A DNA stretch of 64,000 nt from Planctomycetota bacterium (lineage in GTDB: Bacteria > Planctomycetota > JAJSAM01 > JAJVHW01): NCBI GenBank assembly GCA_024280885.1, contig JAJRPF010000048.1, positions 372,001 through 436,000 on the forward strand, given 5' to 3'. The notes under the pieces are model-generated. The model was given only the letters and a program-made list of their open reading frames with translations, was not told where the DNA came from and did not search any database. Every line of letters begins with the position of its first letter. The first letter of the stretch is position 1. A program made the position numbers and the translations under genes. Of this stretch, positions 1-8,237 are shown one piece after another.

Positions 1-1
1 C

Positions 2-139
2 GCCGAGGTGGGCGTCACCGATCTCGACGCCTATGCATGCGTCCCGGGCGGCTCGCCGATGCGGATCATCGGTGACGCGGCGCGCTCATCCATCTGGACG
101 CATCGCACCGGATCGGAGCAGCGCAGCACGACCGATTGA
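2..139 (+). CDS. C-terminal fragment of a possible acyltransferase
   Basis: One frame is open from the left edge of the window to a TGA at 137-139 and gives the last 45 residues of a protein. The stretch DLDAYACVPGGSPMRIIG resembles the end of a left-handed beta-helix (hexapeptide-repeat) acyltransferase, where a '..Y..V.G.PaR.I' turn follows the last coil. That is a family resemblance only, because the catalytic part lies outside the window. The FadL gene follows on the same strand after about 100 bases. It could instead be a chance open frame. Confidence 0.45.
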   Translation, partial: AEVGVTDLDAYACVPGGSPMRIIGDAARSSIWTHRTGSEQRSTTD

Positions 140-241
140 CACGTGCGTCTCCACCCGCGCGCCTTGACCCGCGTTCCCCCGGCTCTGTACGGTGTTCCTG
201 TCCGACGGGGCCGATGGCCGCCGTGGGACTGGGAGGTGTCG

Positions 242-1585
242 ATGCCGTCACGCCGTTTCGGACGATCGATGGGAGTCTTGGCTGGGACCGGGCTGCTCGT
301 GCTCGCGGCCGCGGATGCCCGGGCGTCCGGGTTCCAACTCGCTGAACAGGGCGCGAAGGGCCTCGGTAACGCGTTCGCCGGTGGCGCTGCCATGGCGTCG
401 GACGCCTCGACGATTTTCCACAACCCTGCGGGGATGAAGCGTCTCGAGGGCAACCACCTCTCGGGGTCATTCTCGTTCATCTTCCCGTCGGGGAAGTTTC
501 GCGACAAGGGCTCGACCGACGCCCTTGGATCGCCTCTCTCGGGTGGCAGCGGCAACGACGGCGGGGTCACGGCGGTTGTGCCGGTCTCGTACGTGTTGTT
601 CACGCTGGATGAACGCTGGTCCGTCGGACTCGCAATCAACGTCCCCTTCGGCCTGGCGACGTCCTGGTCGAGTGGGTGGAGAGGCCGCTATCAGGCGATC
701 GAGTCGGATATCAAGACGATCAACATTCAGCCGACGCTCGCACGGCGTATCGACGAGCATTGGTCGGTCGGCGCTGGCCTCAACTACCAGTACATCGAGG
801 CGACGCTCTCCAACCAGGTGGACTACGGCACGATCGCTGTTGGCGCGTTGGGTCCGGCGCCTGCCGCCGCGCTCGGTCTTGCGCCGCAGAAGAATGACGG
901 TCGCGCCATCGTCAACGGTGACGACTGGAGTTTCGGGTGGAACGCCGGTGTCCTCTACGAGGTGGACGAGGACACGCGCTTCGGAGTCCACTATCGCTCC
1001 AAGATCGAGCACACCCTGCGTGGCGAAGGGAAGTTCGTCGTCCCCCAGAAGGCGAAGCCGCTGCAGGCCACGGGTGCGTTCGTGGACTCGAATATCAAGG
1101 CCGACATCACACTCCCAGAGACGATCAACCTGTCCGGAGTGCACCGCCTCAACCAGAGGTGGACCGTCATGGCCGACGCCCAGTGGACGCGGTGGTCGCG
1201 ACTCGAAGACCTCGTGGTTGACTTCGCCAATCCGGCGCAGCCGAATTCCGTACTCGATCTGCAGTGGGACGACACGTGGAAGCTCGCGGCGGGTGCCGAG
1301 TACGAGTACGACGACTATTGGACGTTTCGTTTCGGTGCCGCACGCGACACGGACCCGACCAACCGCTCGACACGCACTCCACGCCTCCCGACCGACGATC
1401 GCTGGTGGCTCTCGCTCGGCTTCACGTACGCGTGGAGTGAGGACATGGACGTGGACTTCGGCTACACGCACGTCTTCGTACGCGACGGTCACGTGGACAA
1501 TGTCGGTTCCCAGGGCGATCGCGTCGTGGGGCGTTCGAAGAACGCGGTCGATCTCTTCGCGATCGGCGGCACGTTGCGCTTCTGA
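242..1585 (+). CDS. FadL/OmpP1/TodX-family outer-membrane transporter
   Basis: A 447-residue outer-membrane beta-barrel of the FadL family, which passes long-chain fatty acids and other hydrophobic compounds. Residues 1-28 form a signal peptide ending ADARA. The mature protein starts SGFQLAEQGAKGLGNAFAG, the conserved N-terminal hatch sequence of the family, and the NPAGM motif follows at about 61-65. The protein ends in Phe (GGTLRF), the usual signal for barrel insertion by BAM. The ATG at 242 has GGAGG at 232-236; the open frame extends upstream to 143, but those residues would precede the signal peptide. The substrate cannot be told from sequence. Confidence 0.93.
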   Translation: MPSRRFGRSMGVLAGTGLLVLAAADARASGFQLAEQGAKGLGNAFAGGAAMASDASTIFHNPAGMKRLEGNHLSGSFSFIFPSGKFRDKGSTDALGSPLSGGSGNDGGVTAVVPVSYVLFTLDERWSVGLAINVPFGLATSWSSGWRGRYQAIESDIKTINIQPTLARRIDEHWSVGAGLNYQYIEATLSNQVDYGTIAVGALGPAPAAALGLAPQKNDGRAIVNGDDWSFGWNAGVLYEVDEDTRFGVHYRSKIEHTLRGEGKFVVPQKAKPLQATGAFVDSNIKADITLPETINLSGVHRLNQRWTVMADAQWTRWSRLEDLVVDFANPAQPNSVLDLQWDDTWKLAAGAEYEYDDYWTFRFGAARDTDPTNRSTRTPRLPTDDRWWLSLGFTYAWSEDMDVDFGYTHVFVRDGHVDNVGSQGDRVVGRSKNAVDLFAIGGTLRF

Positions 1586-1659
1586 TGTATCCCACGGGTT
1601 CGGCGCGTGCGATTGATCGAGATGCCTGAACCGACCCGCCGACTGATACGATCGTTGGA

Positions 1660-2802
1660 ATGAGTTCCCTCTTCGGCCGTCTGTTCGGCGCAGACGATGA
1701 TCCCGAACCCGAGATCGAGCAGCAGACCGTTGCGGCGGAGTTGCTTGCGCCTCCGACCGACAGCTCTCTCTTCGGCTACCTGCGGGCGGCCCGCGACGCG
1801 GCGGCATCCGATCTTCTCCTGCAAGCCGAGAGCATCCCGTACGTGCGTATCGAGGGCGCGCTCGTCCGCTTCGACGCACCGCCGCTCGCGCCCGATCGCG
1901 CCGCGGTCTTCGCCGATGCGCTACGCAAGATCGGAGGCGAAGACGAAGCTCTGGATCTCGACTTTTGCATCGAGACGCAGGACCTCGGCAGGTTTCGCGT
2001 CAACGTCCATCATCACAGACGCGGTTGGGCCGCGAGCATCAAGGTCATCGCGCAAGAGATCCCGACTCTCGAGGGGTTGGGGCTTCCCGATGACCTCTAC
2101 GAACTGACCGGTTACCGGCAGGGACTCGTGCTCGTGACGGGGCCATCGAACAGCGGGAAGACGTCCACGCTGGCGTCACTCGTCGCACATGTGAATCGAA
2201 CGCGACCGGATCACGTCGTCACGATCGAGAACCCGATCGAGTTCGTGTTTCAGAGCGACCGCGCGAATGTGACGCAGCGCCAGGTGGGGCCCGACACGCG
2301 GACGTTCGATGGTGCGCTGCGCGCCGCGTTGCGCGAGGACCCTGACGTCGTGCTGGTGTCGGAGTTGCGCGATCTTGCGACGATCCGAACCGCAATCGTG
2401 GCCGCAGAGACCGGGCATCTGGTGATGGGGACGCTGCATACCCGCGATGCGATCTCCACGATCAATCGCGTCCTCGATCTCTTTCCGGCACGCGAACGCG
2501 CCCAGGTCCGGACGACGCTCGCCGGTACGCTGCGCGCGGTCGTCTCGCAGGTTCTGCTTCCGCGAAAGGGCGGAGGCACACGGGTCTGCGCGTTCGAATT
2601 GCTCAAGGTTACGGCGGCGGCCGCGACTCATATCCGCGATGGTCGGACGCATCAGTTGCTCTCGTTACTGCAGACGGGTCGGAGGCACGGGATGATCGAC
2701 CTCGACGCACAACTCAGAGTGCATCTGGACGAGGGGCGGATCGATCGTGAGACGGCCCGGGCCACGGCGAAGGATCCCGGTCGCTTCGGCGGGGAGGTCT
2801 GA
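1660..2802 (+). CDS. PilT/PilU-type pilus motor ATPase, variant paralogue
   Basis: A 380-residue secretion/type IV pilus retraction ATPase. An N-terminal PAS-like domain (about 35-130) is followed by a RecA-like core. Walker A is GPSNSGKTS (161-169) instead of the usual GPTGSGKST. The Asp box reads TIENPIEF (Asp to Asn at about 191). Walker B is DPDVVLVSELRD (228-238, usually GEMRD) and the His box is ETGHLVMGTLHT (250-261). A pilT-like gene follows 2 bases after the stop, so the pair should be co-translated. The altered motifs suggest a PilU-like auxiliary motor rather than the main one; this is inference. No pilin or pilus assembly gene lies nearby. Confidence 0.9.
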   Translation: MSSLFGRLFGADDDPEPEIEQQTVAAELLAPPTDSSLFGYLRAARDAAASDLLLQAESIPYVRIEGALVRFDAPPLAPDRAAVFADALRKIGGEDEALDLDFCIETQDLGRFRVNVHHHRRGWAASIKVIAQEIPTLEGLGLPDDLYELTGYRQGLVLVTGPSNSGKTSTLASLVAHVNRTRPDHVVTIENPIEFVFQSDRANVTQRQVGPDTRTFDGALRAALREDPDVVLVSELRDLATIRTAIVAAETGHLVMGTLHTRDAISTINRVLDLFPARERAQVRTTLAGTLRAVVSQVLLPRKGGGTRVCAFELLKVTAAAATHIRDGRTHQLLSLLQTGRRHGMIDLDAQLRVHLDEGRIDRETARATAKDPGRFGGEV

Positions 2803-2804
2803 CC

Positions 2805-3857
2805 GTGCTCGACGCGCTGCTCTCGGAACTCGTGGCCCGCGACGGCTCGGACCTCCATCTCCTCGACGGCGTGGTGCCGAAAGTCCGCGTTCACGGTGCG
2901 CTCGTCCGTGTCGCGGACGCGCCAATCGATGTCGCGCCTCTGGTCACGCCGCTTCTCGACGTGCGCCAGCGCGAACTCTTCGACCGAGACGGGGAAGCCG
3001 ACCTCGCGTACGAGATCGGCGGCGTCGGGCGCTTTCGCGTGAACGTCTTCCGTCATCACGGGGGGACGGGCGCCGTGTTCCGTCTCATCCCGCATCGCAT
3101 CCCGACGCTGGATGAGTTGCAGCTCCCGCATGAAATCGAGCGCTTCGCCAAGTTGCGCCAGGGGCTTGTGCTTGTCACCGGGCCCACCGGGAGCGGCAAG
3201 TCGTCCACCCTGGCCGCACTCCTCGATGTGGTCAACAAGACCCAATCGCGGCACATCGTCACGATCGAGGACCCCATCGAGTTCGTGCACGAGGACGCGA
3301 TGTCCACGTTCACACAGCGCGAGATCGGCCGCGACTCCGCCACGTTCGAGGATGCGCTGCACTCGGCGGCGCGGCAGGATTCCAACCTCATCCTCGTGGG
3401 CGAGATGCGCGACCGCGAGACCATCCAACTCGCTCTCACGCTGGCTGAGATGGGCACCGTCGTGTTCTCAACGCTCCACACGAACGGTGCCGCACGCACC
3501 ATCGACCGCATCGTGGAGGTCTTCGAGGAGGACCAACAATCGCATGTGCGTTCAATGCTCGCGGACTCGCTTCAGGGCATTCTGAGTCAGATCCTGTGTC
3601 CCATCGCGCAGGGCGATGGGCGCGTGCCGGTCACAGAACTCCTCTTCGCGTCCACAGCTCTGCGCGCAGTCGTTCGCGAGGGTGCGACCCACAAGGTGGA
3701 CAGCCTCTTCCAGTCCGGCCGGTCGGAAGGCATGCATCGCCTCGACGACGATCTCTTCCGTCTCGCGACCGACGGCGTCATCACCGGCGACGACGCGATC
3801 CGGCGCGCTAGCGACACGTCGCGGTTCGATCGCTTTCTGGACCTGGCTGCGGACTGA
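2805..3857 (+). CDS. pilT: PilT-type twitching motility ATPase
   Basis: A 350-residue PilT-family ATPase expected to form a hexamer and drive pilus retraction in the cytoplasm. Motifs are canonical: DGSDLHL near the N-terminus, Walker A GPTGSGKSS (126-134), Asp box TIEDPIEF (153-160), Walker B LILVGEMRD (195-203) and a His box ending FSTLHT (221-226). Translation starts at GTG 2805 with GGGGAGG at 2791-2797, 2 bases after the upstream paralogue. The last 14 codons form one arm of a long inverted repeat, and the TGA stop (3855-3857) is the loop of its inner hairpin. Confidence 0.93.
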   Translation: MLDALLSELVARDGSDLHLLDGVVPKVRVHGALVRVADAPIDVAPLVTPLLDVRQRELFDRDGEADLAYEIGGVGRFRVNVFRHHGGTGAVFRLIPHRIPTLDELQLPHEIERFAKLRQGLVLVTGPTGSGKSSTLAALLDVVNKTQSRHIVTIEDPIEFVHEDAMSTFTQREIGRDSATFEDALHSAARQDSNLILVGEMRDRETIQLALTLAEMGTVVFSTLHTNGAARTIDRIVEVFEEDQQSHVRSMLADSLQGILSQILCPIAQGDGRVPVTELLFASTALRAVVREGATHKVDSLFQSGRSEGMHRLDDDLFRLATDGVITGDDAIRRASDTSRFDRFLDLAAD

Positions 3858-3898
3858 GTCCGCGAAGCAGGTCCAGAAAGCGATCGAACCGCGACGTG
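3815..3898. terminator. Long inverted repeat centred on the pilT stop codon
   Basis: Two perfect 31-base arms lie at 3815-3845 and 3868-3898. Between them is a second stem, GCGGAC (3849-3854) with GTCCGC (3858-3863), whose 3-base loop is the TGA stop of pilT. The left arm is coding sequence, so the sequence after the gene is an inverted copy of its own last codons. There is no U-tract, so a classical intrinsic terminator is not supported; transcript-end protection or a duplication scar are alternatives. Confidence 0.8.
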
Positions 3899-3909
3899 CT
3901 GTTTCTTGG

Positions 3910-4136
3910 TTGTGGCGACTCCGTCGCCACCCTCGCTCTCGCTCGCATGTTCGGCTTCGGTCGGTGCTCCGGCCGCTTCAACCGGGGCGGCGCTCGGGTT
4001 GCGTTACCCCGCATCGGGTTGGATCCTCGACGCGCGAGTGAGCTCGTCGCGAGATCGGGTTTCGCAGGCGGAATCCCCTCCCTGCGCCTCACCGCGATTG
4101 TCACGGCGAGTGCTTCGCACACGCCCCGCCAATCGC
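3910..4136 (+). repeat. Dispersed ~226-bp repeat, copy A
   Basis: First unit of a tandem pair. It opens with the hairpin GTGGCGACTCCGTCGCCAC (3912-3930: 8-bp stem, TCC loop), then carries a TTCGGTCGGTGCTCCG block, CCTCGACGCG, the core GGGTTTCGCAGGCGGAATCC, the block GCGCCTCACC, and ends CCGCCAATCGC. The same series recurs in copy B (period 244 bases) and, on the other strand, in copies C and D about 6 kb away. Open frames cross it, but no ribosome-binding site or recognisable domain supports translation. Confidence 0.85.
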
Positions 4137-4153
4137 GTTGCTCCTTGTTGCGT

Positions 4154-4379
4154 TTGTGCCGACTCCGTCGGCACGCTCGCTGCGCTCGCATGTTCGGCTC
4201 CGGTCGGTGCTCCGACTGCTTCAACCGGGCCGGCGCTCGGGTCGCGTTACCTCGCCTCGGGGCGGGTCCTCGACGCGCGAGTGAGGTCGTCGCATGGGCG
4301 GGTTTCGCAGGCGGAATCCCCGCCCTACGCCTCACCGCGATCGTCACGGCGAGTGCTTCGCACACGCCCCGCCAATCGC
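4154..4379 (+). repeat. Dispersed ~226-bp repeat, copy B
   Basis: Second unit of the tandem pair, with the same blocks in the same order as copy A. Its opening hairpin is GTGCCGACTCCGTCGGCAC (4156-4174). Compared with copy A the fourth base pair is C-G instead of G-C, so both sides of the stem changed together. Copies A and B end identically (GCTTCGCACACGCC, then CCGCCAATCGC); copies C and D differ from them in this last quarter. Confidence 0.85.
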
Positions 4380-4481
4380 TCTCGTTTCCGGCGTTCTCGA
4401 CGGGGTGGGCCACTCGGCTTGCTCCCCTTCTCCGCACTTTGCCCCTCTCGACCAACCGTGGGTGTGGCCTGCCCGAGAGAG

Positions 4482-4566
4482 CGTGCCAGGCTCAATTCTT
4501 TGGTCGGCGAGGATGACATCGTCCTCGATGAGCGGGTGGCCCGGCCGAGGAATTGAGCCTGGCACG
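4482..4566. repeat. REP-like palindrome, GTGCCAGGCTCAATT type
   Basis: Perfect 17-base arms CGTGCCAGGCTCAATTC (4482-4498) and its complement (4550-4566). The 51-base centre carries the smaller palindrome GAGGATGACATCGTCCTC. The outer arm sequence recurs with one substitution (GTGCCGGGCTCAATT) in the palindrome at 49099-49190, so this is a dispersed element and not a terminator specific to one gene. It lies between the repeat pair and the gdhA 3' end, with no gene of its own. Confidence 0.75.
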
Positions 4567-4913
4567 GTACTTCGGGCAACCGATGGCGTCGATGCATCGT
4601 CCCCACGCCCGTCCCAGGCCGGGTCTCCTTTCGCGCATCTTCCGTGACCTGCCAGTCCAACGTCGCTACTCCCAGCGATCCCCGTCGCCAGAACGAACAG
4701 GCGCGAAAGCAGACCCGGTCTGATGCGCCGGGCGCGTCACCGCAGCACGAGCGCGCGAGTGGGCCCCAGACCGGCAGTCCGAGCACCGCCCACGCGCACC
4801 CGCACCGCGGAGCGCAGTGCAGCGGTGCCGTGCGAAGCGGAGCGAGCACCGAATTCGATAGGCCGCCGCAGTTGCGGCAGGCGGCGCGCTCCGCGCGCCA
4901 CCTCCCGCAACTG
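4567..4913. other. Non-coding stretch with no recognisable feature
   Basis: About 350 bases between the REP-like palindrome and the gdhA palindrome. Open frames cross it, but they are low-complexity (rich in Ser, Arg, Ala, Gly, Pro), lack a ribosome-binding site and resemble no family. Small G+C-rich inverted repeats such as CCGCAGTTGCGG are visible. I see nothing that can be named. Confidence 0.6.
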
Positions 4914-4995
4914 CCGACTGTTGGTTCAGCCGGGCCGCGAGGCACCGGCCTGAACTTCACGACGCCGTCGTTGGCCCGGCTGAACGAACAGTCCG
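4914..4995 (-). terminator. Long inverted repeat behind gdhA
   Basis: Arms of 23 bases at 4914-4936 and 4973-4995 pair with only two mismatches (core GTTCAGCCGGGCC with GGCCCGGCTGAAC) around a 36-base loop. The outer end lies 4 bases beyond the gdhA stop codon (5000-5002, minus strand), the position expected of a transcript-end structure. No U-tract follows. Confidence 0.7.
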
Positions 4996-4999
4996 CGGC

Positions 5000-6466
5000 C
5001 TACGGCCAGACGCCCAGTGAGCGGTAGGAGGCGGCGACCTTCTCAATGGCCACTCCATACGCAGCGGTGCGCAGGTCGTGGATCCTCCGGTTGCGTTTGA
5101 ACGCCGCGCGGATCTCGCGGTAGGCGTCCACCATCGTGCCCTCGAGGCCGGAGCGGACGATGTCGATCTCGTCGGCGCCGCGCCCATAGAGGCGTTTCGC
5201 GGCGGGGTCGAACTCTTGCCCCATCGCGTTTTCGATGGCGTGGATCATCTGGCTTTCCTTCGCCGCCTCGAGACGCTTGCCCATGCGTCCGTAGCGGATG
5301 TGGCCGATGTTCTTCGTCCACTCGAAGTAGCTCACCGTCACGCCACCGGCGTTCAGGTAGATATCGGGGATGACCGTGACGCCGCGATCGATGAGACGGC
5401 GTTCGGCGTCCGGCGTCGTGGGGCCGTTGGCCGCCTCGGCCACGATCTTGCACTTCAGACGATCCACGTTCTCGAGCGTGATCACGTTCTGGAGCGCGGC
5501 GGGGACCAGGACGTCGCACTTGACCTCGAGCACGTTCTTCGCCGTGCGGCGCGTCTTCGCGCCAGGGAACTCGAGGATCGAGCCGGTCTCGGCGCGGTGT
5601 GCGTCGAGTGCGTCGAGGTCGATGCCGTCGGGATTGTGGAGCCAGCCGTTCCACTCGCCGATGGCGACGATGCGTGCGCCGCCCTCCTTCGCGAAGATAT
5701 GCGCTGCGTGCTTGCCCACGTTGCCGTAGCCTTGGATCGCGATCGCCTTGCCCTCGATCCCCTGCGTGAGTCCGAGTAGCTTCGTGTCCTGCTTGTACGA
5801 GAGAGCCTCGCGGACGCCGTAGTACACCCCGCGTCCCGTCGCCTCGGTGCGGCCCTGGATGCCGCCCTGCCCGACGGGCTTGCCGGTGACACACGCGAAG
5901 TTGTCGATGCCGCCGCGGTTCATCGCGTCGTACGTGTCCGCGATCCAGGCCATCTCGCGCTCGCCCGTGCCCATGTCCGGCGCCGGGACGTTGCTCCCGG
6001 GGCCGATGAAGCCCTTCCAAATGAGTTCCGCGGCGTAGCGGCGTGTGATGCGCTCGAGGATCTCGGGAGGCGTCGTATACGGGTTGACCCGGACCGCGCC
6101 CTTGGAGCCGCCGAAGGGCACGTTGACGATGGCGCACTTGAAGGTCATGAGTGACGCGAGGGCCCGCACCTCGTCCTTGTCTACATGCGTCGCGTAGCGG
6201 ATGCCGCCCTTCAGGGGCTTCCTGTGATGGCTGTGTTCTGCCCGCCAGCCCTGGAAGATCTCGAGCTTCCTTCCGACCTTCACCGGGAAGCTGAACTCGT
6301 AGACGTTGTTGCAGGACTTGATCTGCACCAACAGATGCTCGGGGAAGCGCAGTGCCGCAGCGGCGCGGTCGAACTGTCGCTCGTACGCGTGGTACATGTT
6401 GAGGTCTTCGGTGGACGCCGCGTTGCTCGACTTGCCCGCGCGACGCTTGTCGTTCTTTCCGGCCAT
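5000..6466 (-). CDS. gdhA: Glu/Leu/Phe/Val dehydrogenase (glutamate dehydrogenase)
   Basis: A 488-residue cytosolic dehydrogenase that interconverts glutamate and 2-oxoglutarate plus ammonia with NAD(P). Substrate-side motifs: KGGIRY (86-91), TFKCAIVNVPFGGSKG (108-123, with the catalytic-site Lys) and GPGSNVPAPDMGT (155-167, with the catalytic Asp). The Rossmann domain begins at IQGYGNVGKHAA (about 244-255). The ATG at 6466 is preceded by GAGGG; upstream in-frame codons reach 6658 but would add an unrelated basic leader. It is divergent from the porin gene, and a CRP-type box lies between them. An amino-acid dehydrogenase for another substrate cannot be excluded. Confidence 0.92.
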   Translation of the reverse strand: MAGKNDKRRAGKSSNAASTEDLNMYHAYERQFDRAAAALRFPEHLLVQIKSCNNVYEFSFPVKVGRKLEIFQGWRAEHSHHRKPLKGGIRYATHVDKDEVRALASLMTFKCAIVNVPFGGSKGAVRVNPYTTPPEILERITRRYAAELIWKGFIGPGSNVPAPDMGTGEREMAWIADTYDAMNRGGIDNFACVTGKPVGQGGIQGRTEATGRGVYYGVREALSYKQDTKLLGLTQGIEGKAIAIQGYGNVGKHAAHIFAKEGGARIVAIGEWNGWLHNPDGIDLDALDAHRAETGSILEFPGAKTRRTAKNVLEVKCDVLVPAALQNVITLENVDRLKCKIVAEAANGPTTPDAERRLIDRGVTVIPDIYLNAGGVTVSYFEWTKNIGHIRYGRMGKRLEAAKESQMIHAIENAMGQEFDPAAKRLYGRGADEIDIVRSGLEGTMVDAYREIRAAFKRNRRIHDLRTAAYGVAIEKVAASYRSLGVWP

Positions 6467-6627
6467 CGTGCTGTCCCTCTCGGTGAAGCGATGACCCGAA
6501 TCTAAGTCGGGCACGTCGCAGCGCGAGCAAACGACGGAGCGTCCCTCGATATCGATTTGTGAAGCCGCAGTCCCGAGCCTGATTCCGTCGCCGGAATCGC
6601 GCCTATCTCTGTCCGCTGGGGCACTTG

Positions 6628-6643
6628 TGTGACGCATGTCACA
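6628..6643. promoter_or_regulatory. CRP/FNR-family operator, TGTGA-N6-TCACA
   Basis: The sequence TGTGACGCATGTCACA matches both half-sites of the CRP consensus TGTGA-N6-TCACA exactly. It lies in the divergent intergenic region, 161 bases upstream of the gdhA start codon and 139 bases upstream of the porin start codon, so it could control either gene. The consensus is established for CRP-family regulators in other bacteria; its use here is inference. Confidence 0.6.
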
Positions 6644-6782
6644 GCCTCGCCGACGCATTCGTGATTCGCATGCGGAAGTTCCATGGGCTCGTCGCCTTCA
6701 CGCGTACACTCTGCAATTGAGACGCAATCTCAGTAAGGCGTGCGGGCAGAGAGGCCCGCGAATCCCCCGGAGGTCCACGACG

Positions 6783-8138
6783 ATGATGGAACGAAAGCGC
6801 ACGGCACGACTCGCTGGCGCAACTCTCGCCCTGCTGCTCGCGGCGTCACCGGTGCTTGCGAACGAGGGCGACGAGCGCGACGACGTGATCGAGGAACTAC
6901 AGAAGGAACTGCGCGAGTTCCGGGCCGAGCAGGACCGTATGCGCAAGGAGATCGAGGAGTTGCGCGCGAACTCCGATCGCCGCGACGCCGACCTCGACGC
7001 GGCGGTTGCGGACGTCGTCCGTGGCCTGGACACAGCGACGTATGCCGGGCCATCCGGAGTGCGGCGCCCGAAGGCAAGCATCGATATCGGCGGCTACTTC
7101 TCGACGCGTTACGTCTCGTCACAGAAACCCGGCAAGCACAGTTCGTTCGTGGACATGCGGCTCGTACCGCAAATCCACGCGGAGATCTCGCGCAACATCC
7201 ACTTCGACAGCGAGATCGAGATCGAGCACGCCGGGGCGGGCGGTCCCGCCGATGGCGAGATCGTGGTCGAGTACGCCGAGCTCTCGTTCGTCTTCGACCC
7301 GCGCTTCGTGCTGAAGGCGGGCACACTGCTCATTCCATTCGGTCACTTCAACCTCAATCACGACGACCCCATGAATGAACTGTCGGAGCGCCCGCGCGTC
7401 GCACGGTTCGTCGTTCCGTCGGCATTCGACATCCCGGGCATCGGAGCCGAGGGCGCGTTCGACATGGACGACGGCGTGCTCTCGTACAACGTCGCGCTGA
7501 CCAACGGCTTCCGCGATGCATTCGACAGCAGCAAGGGCGCGCGCAATGCGCGGGGGCTCTTCGAGGAAGACGAGAATGACGACAAGACCGTCTTCGGTCG
7601 GATGGCGTTCGTACCGACGGCGTCGTTCATCGACTCGCTGAGCGTTGCGGTCTCCGGTGCGTTCGGCCGTCTCGGCGCAAACGGCCGTGGGTCCGATCGG
7701 CTGACCGGGTTCGGCGTCGATCTCCAGGCCAAGGAGGGCCCGTGGGAGTTCATGGGCGAGTACGACAGCTTCAGCATCAACCGCGCTTCCGGCACGCCGC
7801 CGCCCGTCCTCCCGAACGGAGACCTCGGCCCGGTCCGAGGCCTTGACGGCTACTACGCGCAGTTGCTCTACCGCCTCGACGCCGACTGGCTGAACGGACT
7901 CCCGATCACCGAGGGCAACGCGACGATGGCCTTCGTCCTGCGCCGCGACCAGGTGGACTTGAACGATCGCGTGCGCGGAGCGTCGGGTCAGGACGACGAG
8001 CGGGCTTGGACCGTCGGCATCAACTACCGTCCGACCGCCAAGACCGTGGTGAAGATCGAGTACCGCTGGGCGGACTCTCCGGGCGAAGACGGGAACAAGC
8101 GCGACTTCTTTGCGTTCGAGTTCGCGACGTACTTCTGA
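6783..8138 (+). CDS. Outer-membrane porin with N-terminal coiled coil
   Basis: A 451-residue porin. A signal peptide (about 1-27, ending PVLA) is followed by a charged heptad region (about 33-80, EELQKELREFRAEQDRMRKEIEEL) predicted to form a coiled coil, then a 16- to 18-strand type barrel. The barrel has the features of phosphate-selective porin O/P and related planctomycete porins: alternating strands such as IHFDSEIEIEHAG, FDPRFVLKAGTLLIPFG and VKIEYRW, ending FEFATYF with terminal Phe. The start is ATG 6783 or the adjacent ATG 6786, with GGAGG at 6769-6773. The solute is not predictable. Confidence 0.85.
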   Translation: MMERKRTARLAGATLALLLAASPVLANEGDERDDVIEELQKELREFRAEQDRMRKEIEELRANSDRRDADLDAAVADVVRGLDTATYAGPSGVRRPKASIDIGGYFSTRYVSSQKPGKHSSFVDMRLVPQIHAEISRNIHFDSEIEIEHAGAGGPADGEIVVEYAELSFVFDPRFVLKAGTLLIPFGHFNLNHDDPMNELSERPRVARFVVPSAFDIPGIGAEGAFDMDDGVLSYNVALTNGFRDAFDSSKGARNARGLFEEDENDDKTVFGRMAFVPTASFIDSLSVAVSGAFGRLGANGRGSDRLTGFGVDLQAKEGPWEFMGEYDSFSINRASGTPPPVLPNGDLGPVRGLDGYYAQLLYRLDADWLNGLPITEGNATMAFVLRRDQVDLNDRVRGASGQDDERAWTVGINYRPTAKTVVKIEYRWADSPGEDGNKRDFFAFEFATYF

Positions 8139-8237
8139 TTGGCGTTCTTCCGTAGGGGCAGTGGGCTACAGCGGCATGCCGCCCCGTTCCGATTTCAAGT
8201 TGGGCCACGTCCCGTCGTCCGCGCCCCGGAGCTCCTC

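Noticed and set aside
3896-4556. Overlapping open frames across repeat copies A and B
   Set aside because: They lack ribosome-binding sites, match no domain, and their apparent similarity to frames in copies C and D follows from the nucleotide repeat.
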